Shown here piece by piece: positions 31,215-37,949 of a DNA stretch of 64,000 nt (the stretch's first letter is position 1; every line of letters starts with the position of its first letter). Under the pieces are notes generated by a model that was given only the letters and a program-made list of their open reading frames with translations, did no database searches and had not been told where the DNA came from. The position numbers and the translations under genes are program-made. The stretch is taken from positions 1 through 64,000 of the forward strand of contig LGTG01000643.1 of NCBI GenBank assembly GCA_001190015.1, in the 5' to 3' direction. This DNA is from Candidatus Burkholderia crenata (lineage in GTDB: Bacteria > Pseudomonadota > Gammaproteobacteria > Burkholderiales > Burkholderiaceae).

Positions 31215-31286
31215 TGCTTCGAGCCGGGATCGAACCGCCGACACTCCGCTTGTAAGGCGGATGCTCTCCAGCTGAGCTAACCGGAT
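31215..31286 (-). tRNA. tRNA-Val (UAC)
   Basis: Anticodon arm TCCGC-CTTACAA-GCGGA (anticodon TAC), D-arm TAGCTCAGCTGGAGAGCA, T-loop TTCGATC, encoded CCA. The 5' acceptor ATCCGGT does not pair with the 3' TCGAAGC. Confidence 0.65.
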
Positions 31287-31297
31287 AATGAAGCTGG

Positions 31298-31395
31298 CGG
31301 AAGGCACGGGACTCGAACCCTCATCACAGCGTTGATGCGCCATGCGCTCGCGCTTCCAACGCGGGGCCTTACCATTCCAATTCGGCCAACCTTCC
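31298..31395 (-). tRNA. tRNA-Ser (GGA)
   Basis: Acceptor GGAAGGT/TGCCTTCC pairs, anticodon arm CGCG-TTGGAAG-CGCG (anticodon GGA), very long class II variable arm, T-arm GAGGG-TTCGAGT-CCCGT, discriminator G, encoded CCA. Confidence 0.8.
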
Positions 31396-31543
31396 ATGTA
31401 GGGCGCCCGGGCCGACCAATTGGCCTGGCTGAGCGATCTGCTCTACTCGCGCCTTCGTATAGTGGACGGTGCTCCATCGAGCAGGATGACTGTTCCCGGG
31501 GCTATCTTGCGGGTTGCGGTGTTGGGATTTCTCCCGAAAGTGG

Positions 31544-31617
31544 TCGAAACGGAGGGATTTGAACCCCCGGCCCCCTGATCCCAAATCAGGTGCGCTACCA
31601 GGCTGCGCTACGCTTCG
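31544..31617 (-). tRNA. tRNA-Pro (UGG)
   Basis: Acceptor CGAAGCG/CGTTTCG (one G-T), anticodon arm CCTGA-TTTGGGA-TCAGG (anticodon TGG), T-loop TTCAAAT, encoded CCA. Well-formed. The 148 bases before it (31396-31543) hold no recognisable tRNA. Confidence 0.92.
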
Positions 31618-31625
31618 AATGATGG

Positions 31626-31698
31626 TTGCGGGAGACGGAATCGAACCGTCGTCGCGTCGGCGTATGAAACCGAGCGGCCTACCAACAGACTTCCCGCA
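31626..31698 (-). tRNA. tRNA-Met (CAU)
   Basis: Acceptor TGCGGGA/TCCCGCA pairs fully, anticodon arm TCGGT-TTCATAC-GCCGA (anticodon CAT), T-arm GACGG-TTCGATT-CCGTC, encoded CCA. Confidence 0.85.
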
Positions 31699-31722
31699 AT
31701 CAAATTGCACTACTACAAGTGG

Positions 31723-31796
31723 CGGGGGCGGAAGGATTCGAACCTTCGATTGCCGGGATCAAAACCCGGTGTCTTTGGCCACTTGACGACGCCCCT
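31723..31796 (-). tRNA. tRNA-Gln (UUG)
   Basis: Anticodon arm CCGGG-TTTTGAT-CCCGG (anticodon TTG), T-arm GAAGG-TTCGAAT-CCTTC, acceptor GGGGCG/CGCCCC, discriminator G, encoded CCA. Confidence 0.9.
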
Positions 31797-31821
31797 CCTG
31801 AACTGCAACGACATACGCTTC

Positions 31822-31899
31822 GGGGTGGCTGATGGGCCTCGAACCCACGACCACCGGAGTCACATTCCGGGACTCTTCCAGCTGAGCTACAGCCACCCC
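31822..31899 (-). tRNA. tRNA-His (GUG)
   Basis: Acceptor GGGGTGGC/GCCACCCC includes the extra G(-1):C73 pair specific to histidine tRNA. Anticodon arm CCGGA-ATGTGAC-TCCGG (anticodon GTG), T-loop TTCGAGG. The CCA is not encoded here, unlike most of the array. Confidence 0.9.
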
Positions 31900-31919
31900 G
31901 AAACGCACTTCTAATTTGG

Positions 31920-31995
31920 CTCCGCACCTGAGAATCGAACTCAGCTAACGAGTGATTAACAGTCACGTCCATGCACCTTGCTCGGGTTTTGCGGA
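31920..31995 (-). tRNA. tRNA-Asn (GUU)
   Basis: Acceptor TCCGCAA/GTGCGGA, anticodon arm CGTGA-CTGTTAA-TCACT (anticodon GTT), T-arm TGAG-TTCGATT-CTCA, discriminator G, encoded CCA. Confidence 0.88.
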
Positions 31996-32056
31996 ATCGC
32001 CGAAACAACAAACGGATAGCGACCGGTGTGTGCCATTCGATTGTTGTCTTGGCTGG

Positions 32057-32128
32057 TCGGGGCGGAGGAAATCGAACCCTCGCCGATCGGGTAAAAGCCG
32101 AATGTTCGAGCCTTTGAGCTACGCCCCG
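32057..32128 (-). tRNA. tRNA-Lys (UUU)
   Basis: Acceptor CGGGGCG/CGCCCCG, loop CTTTTAC (anticodon TTT) on a 4-pair stem, T-loop TTCGATT, encoded CCA. Confidence 0.82.
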
Positions 32129-32243
32129 ACAGCAACATCTTGTCGGCACGACGAAAAGCCTTATTGCTCTTGCGATGCGTGCCAGCCTTCTTACTCATGG
32201 CCGCCGCAACGAAAGGATTTCGTGGGGCCGGTTTCCGCTTCAT
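32129..32243 (-). CDS. Small basic protein encoded between tRNAs
   Basis: An ATG at 32243, preceded by a good RBS (AGGAG on the minus strand, 7 nt upstream), opens a lysine/arginine-rich peptide: KRKPAPRNPFVAAAMSKK, then AGTHRKSNKAFRRADKML. About 38 codons lie before tRNA-Lys. No stop occurs before that tRNA and the frame stays open through it to 31956, so the original C-terminus has probably changed. The composition suggests nucleic-acid binding; I do not recognise the family with certainty. Confidence 0.5.
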
Positions 32244-32270
32244 GGCGATCTCCTGTAGTTGATGACCTGG

Positions 32271-32343
32271 TGGAAGTGGACGGAATTGAACCAACGACCT
32301 TCTGCTTGCAAAGCAGTTGCTCTCCCAACTGAGTTATCTCGGC
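32271..32343 (-). tRNA. tRNA-Ala (UGC)
   Basis: Anticodon arm CTGC-TTTGCAA-GCAG (anticodon TGC), D-arm ACTCAGTTGGGAGAGCA, T-loop TTCAATT, encoded CCA. The 5' acceptor GCCGAGA does not pair with the 3' CACTTCC, so the 5' end looks replaced. Confidence 0.65.
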
Positions 32344-32351
32344 AAAACTGG

Positions 32352-32424
32352 AGCGGGAAATGGGAATCGAACCCGCGTATTCACCGTGAAAGGGTGATGT
32401 CCTAGGCCACTAGACGGTACCGAC
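32352..32424 (-). tRNA. tRNA-Glu (UUC)
   Basis: Anticodon arm TCACC-CTTTCAC-GGTGA (anticodon TTC), T-arm CGGG-TTCGATT-CCCA, encoded CCA. The 5' acceptor GTCGGTA is a poor match to the 3' TTCCCGC. Confidence 0.65.
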
Positions 32425-32434
32425 ATTAAACTGG

Positions 32435-32510
32435 TGGACAGGGCTGGATTCGAACCAGCGACGCCTTTCGGGCTCCGGATTTACAGTCCGGCAGTTTGAG
32501 CCTCCCACCC
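32435..32510 (-). tRNA. tRNA-Tyr (GUA)
   Basis: Anticodon arm CCGGA-CTGTAAA-TCCGG (anticodon GTA), long variable arm GCCCGAAAGGC, T-arm GCTGG-TTCGAAT-CCAGC, encoded CCA. The acceptor closes with GGGTGGG/CCTGTCC using three G-T pairs. Confidence 0.85.
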
Positions 32511-32565
32511 ACCCGCGACATCGACCTTGGGAAGGTCGCGCTCTCCCAGCTGAGCTTACGTCCGC
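32511..32565 (-). tRNA. tRNA-Gly (CCC), 5' two-thirds only
   Basis: 5' GCGGACG, D-arm AAGCTCAGCTGGGAGAGC and anticodon arm CGACC-TTCCCAA-GGTCG (anticodon CCC) are present. After the start of the T-stem (GTCGCGGGT) it runs straight into tRNA-Tyr, so its T-arm and 3' acceptor are deleted. It is the first tRNA in the direction of transcription. Confidence 0.75.
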
Positions 32566-32617
32566 ATGGCGAGGCACCGACAAGGGCAAGATGGGTGAGG
32601 CCACCTTGCCCGTGCGG

Positions 32618-32654
32618 ACGACTCGCTAATACCTCTCCAGATTGTTAAAGATCA
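32618..32654 (-). promoter_or_regulatory. boxA-like antitermination element, with possible overlapping promoter
   Basis: The minus strand reads TGATCTTTAACAATCTGG, very close to the boxA of beta/gamma-proteobacterial rRNA leaders (TGCTCTTTAACAA). It lies about 80 bases upstream of the first tRNA. TTGATC with TATTAG 18 bp downstream could also act as a promoter overlapping it. Confidence 0.55.
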
Positions 32655-32728
32655 ATCGGCCGTTCGGCTTTGCCGGGGCCGGCCCCGCGATGCGCTGCGA
32701 GGGCTTCTTTCTGCATTCGTTCAGGCCA

Positions 32729-32768
32729 AATAAAAAGCCCGGAGTCCTTTCGGAGCATCCGGGCTTTT
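32729..32768 (-). terminator. Rho-independent terminator after the 109-codon gene
   Basis: On the minus strand GCCCGGA ... TCCGGGC forms a 7-bp stem around an A/G-rich loop and is followed by TTTTTATTT. It lies between the small gene at 32785 and the tRNA array. Confidence 0.8.
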
Positions 32769-32784
32769 GCCTTGATCTGTTCGA

Positions 32785-33114
32785 TCAGTCGGAGTTGTCA
32801 AGTGACTCCTTCGACATAGGGTTTCTCCCCCGGATGCATAGCTTGCTCTTTCCCCACTGATAAACGCGTGCAACCATCTGACCGCCAAAGCTGACAGGAA
32901 TCAGGTTCGATGAAAGACGCGCGTCGAGCATCGGGCGCAACGAGTTCGGGCACGAAGCGGCATGATCTGCCACTGCATGTTCGTTTCTCTCGTTGAAGTT
33001 CATCGCCGTTGTGCACGAAGTGGCGAGCGTGCTGGGTGAGCTCAAGATAAGCGACGACACACCGAACGCGATGCGTCCGGTTTCATTCGTCAGGTTCGTC
33101 ATTTGAGCAACCAC
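32785..33114 (-). CDS. Hypothetical protein upstream of the tRNA array
   Basis: 109 residues, start GTG at 33114 with GGAGAG 6 nt upstream. The N-terminal half (VAQMTNLTNETGRIAFGVSSLIL...STLATSCTTAMNFNERN) has no recognised domain; the C-terminal part is basic (ARVYQWGKSKLCIRGRNP). It has its own consensus promoter and terminator, which argues for a real gene. No function can be assigned. Its constant position at the head of the array would be worth comparing in relatives. Confidence 0.6.
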   Translation of the reverse strand: MVAQMTNLTNETGRIAFGVSSLILSSPSTLATSCTTAMNFNERNEHAVADHAASCPNSLRPMLDARLSSNLIPVSFGGQMVARVYQWGKSKLCIRGRNPMSKESLDNSD

Positions 33115-33155
33115 AACACTCTCCAGTTGGTTAGTTCAAGCCTAAGCCGCTACCG

Positions 33156-33185
33156 AAGTTAGGCTAAACCCGATCATCGTGTCAA
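33156..33185 (-). promoter_or_regulatory. Sigma-70-type promoter
   Basis: Minus strand TTGACA-N18-TAACTT, ending about 40 nt before the GTG at 33114. The -35 box is a perfect consensus. Confidence 0.65.
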
Positions 33186-33408
33186 GAACTTTATTCCGTT
33201 TGATGAGAGTTTTTTTATTCTTGAGCTAGTACATCACTCCAAAGCAAAGCAGACAAAGTACTTTTCCTTGGAAGTCTCGGAAGAGTATGATTTGCCCTTG
33301 TAGTAGTGAGGGACGACATCATGGAAACATGGAAAACCGATCAAATGACATTCTTCAGGGAAATGACATTCAGCGCCAATCCGCGCTTGCTCTTCGCGTG
33401 CGCGTCTG
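33186..33408. other. Stretch without a confident gene
   Basis: AT-rich at its left end. A minus-strand open frame crosses it (ending ...YYKGKSYSSETSKEKYFVCFALE at 33234) but lacks a start signal and family resemblance; it may be a fragment of a lost gene. Confidence 0.35.
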
Positions 33409-33603
33409 GTCTGTATGGCCGAACAAGGTATCCGCTCGGTAGCGGAACTCAGGCGCCACCTATCGAGTGAAGGTGTCGACATCTCCTTGCAGTAGTTCCT
33501 GCGCGTAGTCGATAACAAATCCCAGTTACTCAGCGTGCTACTGCTCAATGGTTTCATGCGTGTCTTCCGTTGTCCGATCAACAAGATCATCACGACAACG
33601 GGC
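33409..33603 (+). pseudogene. Small XRE/Cro-like HTH protein remnant
   Basis: The plus strand reads RLVCMAEQGIRSVAELRRHLSSEGVDISLQ, stop, FLRVVDNKSQLLSVLLLNGFMRVFRCPINKI. This pattern is typical of the short HTH proteins that accompany plasmid or transposon integrases. There is an in-frame TAG at the LQ-QF position and no clear start. IS5 copy 4 follows at 33706. Confidence 0.5.
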
Positions 33604-33705
33604 GCTGTGCATTGATTCGACGGGCGAACACGTCTCAATCAAAACCTGGCCCGGCTTCTGCATGTTCGGGCGGCCATGTTGACTATCCAGAGTTTGAACG
33701 CCTAG

Positions 33706-35075
33706 CAGGCTGTTGAAATTGGGTCCCGTGTAAGCGGGGTTTGAGGAACAAGCGTTATGGATATCGTGTTCATAATCTTTGGCGATGAATGCGATGCGCG
33801 GATTGGATGAGAGGCAAGAACCTCTGCTCTGTTTACTATGGTCAAGCTGGAGGATTTCGTCCCGGCGGATCACCCGCTGAGACGACCAATTCTACTGCTG
33901 GTCAACGAAGCGTTGAAACGGCTCAACCGGCTGTTTGGCGTCATCTATGCCGACACCGGCCGTGCCTCGATTGCACCCGAGAAGCTGCTGCGTGCGTTGC
34001 TCCTGCAGGTGGTGTTCTATTCGGTGCGCAGCGAGCGCATGCTGATGGAGCAGATGCGCTACAACCTGCTGTTTCGCTGGTTCATTGGACTGGCGATCGA
34101 GGACGCCGTGTGGTACCACTCGGTGTTCTCGGAGAACCGCGACCGGTTGCTCGAGCACGAAGTCTTGGAAGCGTTCTTTACCGAAGTTATGAGTCTGGTC
34201 GACAAACGGGGCTTGCTGTTCAGAGAGCATTTCTCGGTGGACGGTACGCTGATTCAGGCATGGGCGAGTCACAAAAGCTTCCGTGCGAAGGACGGCTCAG
34301 ACGATGGACTACCGCCGCCAAGCAGCGGGCGCAATGCCGACACGGACTGGAAGGGCAAGCGACGCAGCAACGATACGCATGAGTCGAGCACGGATCCGGA
34401 TGCACGTCTGTTCAAGAACAGCAAAAAGAGTCCAGCCATCCTGTGCTACCAGGGACACATCCTGATGGAGAACCGCTCGGGGCTGGTGGTCAGCGCTGTG
34501 GTCAGTCATGCAGACGGATTCGCGGAGTGCGCAAGCGCATTGCGGTTGCTTGACTGCGTGCCTGGCGGCCATGCGAAGACCGTAGGCGCGACAAGGCTTA
34601 CGACACGCGCGACTTCGTGAACGATTGCCGCGCTCGCAATGTGACGCCGCACGTCACCCGCAACGATGAGCGCTACGGCAGCAGCGCAATTGACGGGCGC
34701 ACCTCTCGCGGCACGCGGGCTACCGAATAAGCCAGGTCATCCGCAAACGTATCGAAGAGCATTTCGGCTGGGGTAAGACAATTGGCCGGATCCGGCAGAC
34801 GGTCTATCGCGGCATCAAGCGGCGCGTTGACCAGCACTTCAAGCTGACGATGGCCGCGAGCGATCTGACCCGCATGGCCCGAATGCCAAGCGTGGTGCCA
34901 CAAGGAGCGTTGCAATGAGCCGCCATAGTGCGAGCACCATACGGCGCCGGGTTAGCGTGTCTGCGCACTGCCTGCCAAAACCATTCGGCGAACCCGCAAT
35001 TCAGCAGCAAATTGCATGTGCAAACCTCTTGAACACTGCTTCGGTTGTCATGACGGGGCGCTTTTCAACAGCCTG
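33706..35075 (+). pseudogene. IS5-type element, copy 4 (inactive)
   Basis: Both terminal repeats are present, flanked by CTAG at left and CTAA at right. The transposase is broken by small insertions near 33885 and 34010, a one-base loss near 34590 and others. Its right end is inserted in rfbD. Its orientation is opposite to copy 5 (37950), with both 3' ends facing the rfb cluster. Confidence 0.88.
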
Positions 35076-35577
35076 CTAAGGAAATTCTTGCCTCGCGCGC
35101 CGTACACCCAGCTCGTCCGGAAGATCAGATGCGCGCAACCCGACGCCGCAATCGCCTGCTCGTCGGCAAGCTTACTTTTGCCGTAGACATTCAACGGATT
35201 CGCGGCATTGTCTTCTTCGTACGGACCGTCCTTCGTGCCATCGAAGACATAATCCGTAGAGTAGTGAACCAGCAACGCGCCAAGACGCTTCGCCTCCTGC
35301 GCCAAAATATCCGGTGCTTCGGCATTGAGGCGCATGGCGGCAGCGGCATCGCTTTCGGCTGAATCCACAGCCGTATAAGCTGCCGCGTTAACAATCAGCA
35401 CCGACGACAGTTCGGGTACGACTCGCCAAATCTGTTCGGAATCCGTAAGATCAAAAGGCCACGGCGATCCAGCGCCACCACATGCCCCAACTCCTACAGG
35501 CTACGCGCCAGTTCGAAGCCGATCTGGCCGTTGGCGCCCGTCAGCAAAACGCGTTTCCGTTGGTCTCCGGTAGTCAT
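35076..35577 (-). pseudogene. rfbD: dTDP-4-dehydrorhamnose reductase, truncated
   Basis: The start at 35577 gives KRVLLTGANGQIGFELARSL, the NAD(P)-binding GxxGxxG region, then an in-frame TAG. After a frameshift it reads DSEQIWRVVPELSSVLIVNAAAYTAVDSAESDAAAAMRLN...ALLVHYSTDYVFDGTKDGPYEEDNAANPLNVYGKSKL, which includes the YxxxK active site, and ends at FRTSWVYGARGKNFL, where IS5 copy 4 is inserted. RfbD makes dTDP-L-rhamnose in the last step of the pathway; this copy cannot. Confidence 0.9.
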
Positions 35578-36112
35578 CTACGGGCCCGCACTCGAAATGC
35601 TCCGCGTCGGCCAGGCGGACGCCCGCCGCGTCCTTCTCGGAAAGCAGCGGCTCGAAGTCGATCGGCCACTCAATCCCGACTGTCTGATCATTCCAGAGAA
35701 TACTTCGCTCATGCTCCGGATACCAGTAATCGGTCGTCCTATACAGGCACTGCGCCGACTTCGACAACACGACAAAACCATGCGCGAACCCCGGCGGCAC
35801 CCACACCTGCCGACGGTTCTCCGCCGACAGCTTCACGCCGCTCCACTTGCCGAACCGGGGGGAGCTCTTGCGGATATCGACGGTGACGTCGAACACCTCG
35901 CCTTCCACCACACGCACGAGCTTGCCCTGCGCGTGCGCGATCGGATAATGCAGTCCGCGCAGCACGCCCCGGGCCGAGCACGAATGATTGTCCTGCATGA
36001 ATTTGACGCCTGCCTGCACGTGCTCGCTGAAATCACGGCTGTTGAAGCTTTCGTAGAAAAAGCCGCGGGCATCGCCGGATACTTCCGGCTCGATGACCAC
36101 GACTTCCGGCAA
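35501..36112 (-). CDS. rfbC: dTDP-4-dehydrorhamnose 3,5-epimerase
   Basis: 203 residues with the whole cupin fold: GFFYESFNSRDF (residues 18-29), QDNHSCSARGVLRGLHYP (catalytic His region), GKLVRVVEGEVFDVTVDIRKSSP, WVPPGFAHGFVVLS, and YRTTDYWYPEHERSILWND (catalytic Tyr). It converts dTDP-4-keto-6-deoxyglucose to the L-lyxo isomer. It is about 20 residues longer than usual: the normal end (...AEHFE) is followed by TGC, where a TGA stop is expected, so it reads on into rfbD in another frame. It is the only open gene of the cluster, and without RfbA, B and D it is probably idle. Confidence 0.88.
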   Translation of the reverse strand: MPEVVVIEPEVSGDARGFFYESFNSRDFSEHVQAGVKFMQDNHSCSARGVLRGLHYPIAHAQGKLVRVVEGEVFDVTVDIRKSSPRFGKWSGVKLSAENRRQVWVPPGFAHGFVVLSKSAQCLYRTTDYWYPEHERSILWNDQTVGIEWPIDFEPLLSEKDAAGVRLADAEHFECGPVDDYRRPTETRFADGRQRPDRLRTGA

Positions 36113-36135
36113 CGCGGTAGCGGTTAAGTGGACGG

Positions 36136-37004
36136 CTATGCGACGTGAATCTTAAGTAGGTTGAGCAAATATTGCTCGTACGCAGTTCTTGCAAGCGGGT
36201 GCACGAGCTTCAACAATTGCTCGCCGTCGATCCATCCGCGACGGTACGCAATTTCTTCAGGACACGCAACCATCAGGCCCTGGCGTTTCTGCAATGTTGC
36301 GATGAACAACGCAGCATCGATCAGCGAATCGGGTGTGCCGGTATCAAGCCACGCAAAACCTCGCCCCATGATCTCTACGTCCAGCTTGCTTTGCGCAAGA
36401 TAAAACGAATTCACATCGGTGATTTCGAGCTCCCCACGCGACGACGGCTGGATATCCGCCGCGATCTCGCAGACGTTGTTATCGTAGAAATAGAGGCCCG
36501 TCACCGCATAGTTTGAACGCGGCGCCGCAAGCTTTTCTTCAATCGACAACGCGTGGAAATTCGCATCGAATTCAACCACGCCGTAACGCTTGGGGTCGTG
36601 CACGTGGTACGCAAAAACCGTCGCGCCGTCGGTCTGGTGGCATGCTCGAGTTGCTTGCCGAGATCATGGCCGTAAAAAATATTGTCGCCGAGAATCAGCG
36701 CGCAGGTGTCCCCGCCAATGAACTCCTCACCAATGATGAACGCCTGTGCCAGTCCGTCGGGCGACGGCTGCACCGCGTACTGGATGTTCATGCCGGCTGC
36801 CGTCGCTGAACATCGATTCGAAACGCGGCGCATCCTGAGGTGTCGATATGATCAGCACGTCGCGAATTCCCCCGCTCATCAGCGTGGAAAGCAGTAGATC
36901 ATCGGTTTGTCGTACACGGGCAGCAATTGTTTCGAGACAACATGGGTGATCGGGTAGAGCCGCGTACCCGAACCACCGGCGAGAATGATGCCTTTGCGGG
37001 CCAT
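36136..37004 (-). pseudogene. rfbA: Glucose-1-phosphate thymidylyltransferase, frameshifted
   Basis: The start at 37004 gives [34 protein letters not shown] (nucleotide-binding signature GGSGTRL). A 4-base loss follows near 36890. Further pieces are [61 protein letters not shown] and [36 protein letters not shown]...GRGFAWLDTGTPDSLIDA. At least three frame changes separate them. It would have made dTDP-glucose. Confidence 0.92.
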
Positions 37005-37031
37005 CGTCAGTCCTTGTTGGGCTTATGGAGT

Positions 37032-37949
37032 TCACACACGCTGTGCATAGTTGGCATCGACCCACTTGCGATATTCACCGGACGTCACTTCGTCGACCCA
37101 CGCCTGGTTGTCGAGATACCACCGCACCGTTTTATCGATGCCAGTCTAGAACGTTTCCGCTGGCTTCCAGCCGAGTTCACATTCGAGCTTGCGCGCGTCG
37201 ATAGCATAACAGTGGTCATGACCCGGTTTATCCGCGACAAAGCTAATCTGGTCGCGATATGAACCGGAGGCTTTCGCTTTCAGCCGGTCTAACAGGTCGC
37301 ACACGGCATGCACGACATCCAGGTTCGTCTTCTCGTTCCAACCACCGACGTTATACGTTTTACCTGGCCGGCCACGCGCCAACACTTCGTGAATCGCCGC
37401 GCAATGGTCGCCAACGTAAAGCCAGTCACGGATATTTTGACCATCGCCATAAACAGGCAAAGGCTTGCCGCTCAGCGCATTCCCGATGACCAGCGGAATC
37501 AGCTTCTCGGGAAACTGATACGGCCCGTAATTGTTCGAGCAATTCGTCGTCACGACCGGTAGGCCATAGGTATGCCTATATGCCCGTACCAGATGATCGG
37601 ATGCAGCTTTAGTCGCAGAATACAGGCTGTTCGGCGCGTAAGGCGTAGTCTCGGAGAACGGCGTGTCGTTGGCGGACAGCGAGCCGAATACTTCATCCGT
37701 CGATACATGCAAAAAACGAAACGCCATCTGATCCGCGCCGGGCAGCGTTTTTCAATAGGCAAGCGCCGCTTCGAGCAGCGTGAACGTGCCAACAACATTG
37801 GTCTGAACAAACTCGGCGGGCCCCTGAATGGACCGGTCCACATGACTTTCAGCGGCGAAATGCAGGATCGCGCGGGGTTTATTGCTGGCTGAGTAGCGCG
37901 TCCATCGCAGCGTGGTCGCAGATATCCGCCCGCGCGAAAATATGCTTAG
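37032..37949 (-). pseudogene. rfbB: dTDP-glucose 4,6-dehydratase, truncated by IS5
   Basis: The longest open part (37146-37727) has [13 protein letters not shown] (catalytic Asp-Glu), [15 protein letters not shown] (YxxxK), [19 protein letters not shown] and YVGDHCAAI. The C-terminus is separated by an in-frame TAG (AETF-stop-TGIDKTVRWYLDN). The N-terminal NAD-binding part is missing: IS5 copy 5 inserted at 37950, inside [10 protein letters not shown]; frameshifts lie near 37750 and 37890. It would have performed the second step of dTDP-rhamnose synthesis. Confidence 0.92.

Noticed and set aside
31396-31543. A further tRNA between Ser and Pro
   Set aside because: No T-loop motif or foldable anticodon arm is present in either direction.
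30259-32332. Several open frames of 60-150 codons on both strands across the tRNA array
   Set aside because: They run through clear cloverleaf structures, start inside tRNAs and have no family resemblance. Only the frame at 32243 with its own RBS was kept.
33234-33638. A 134-codon minus-strand gene
   Set aside because: It overlaps the HTH remnant on the other strand, and its first half has the composition of a shadow frame. Only its last part might be a fragment of something real.
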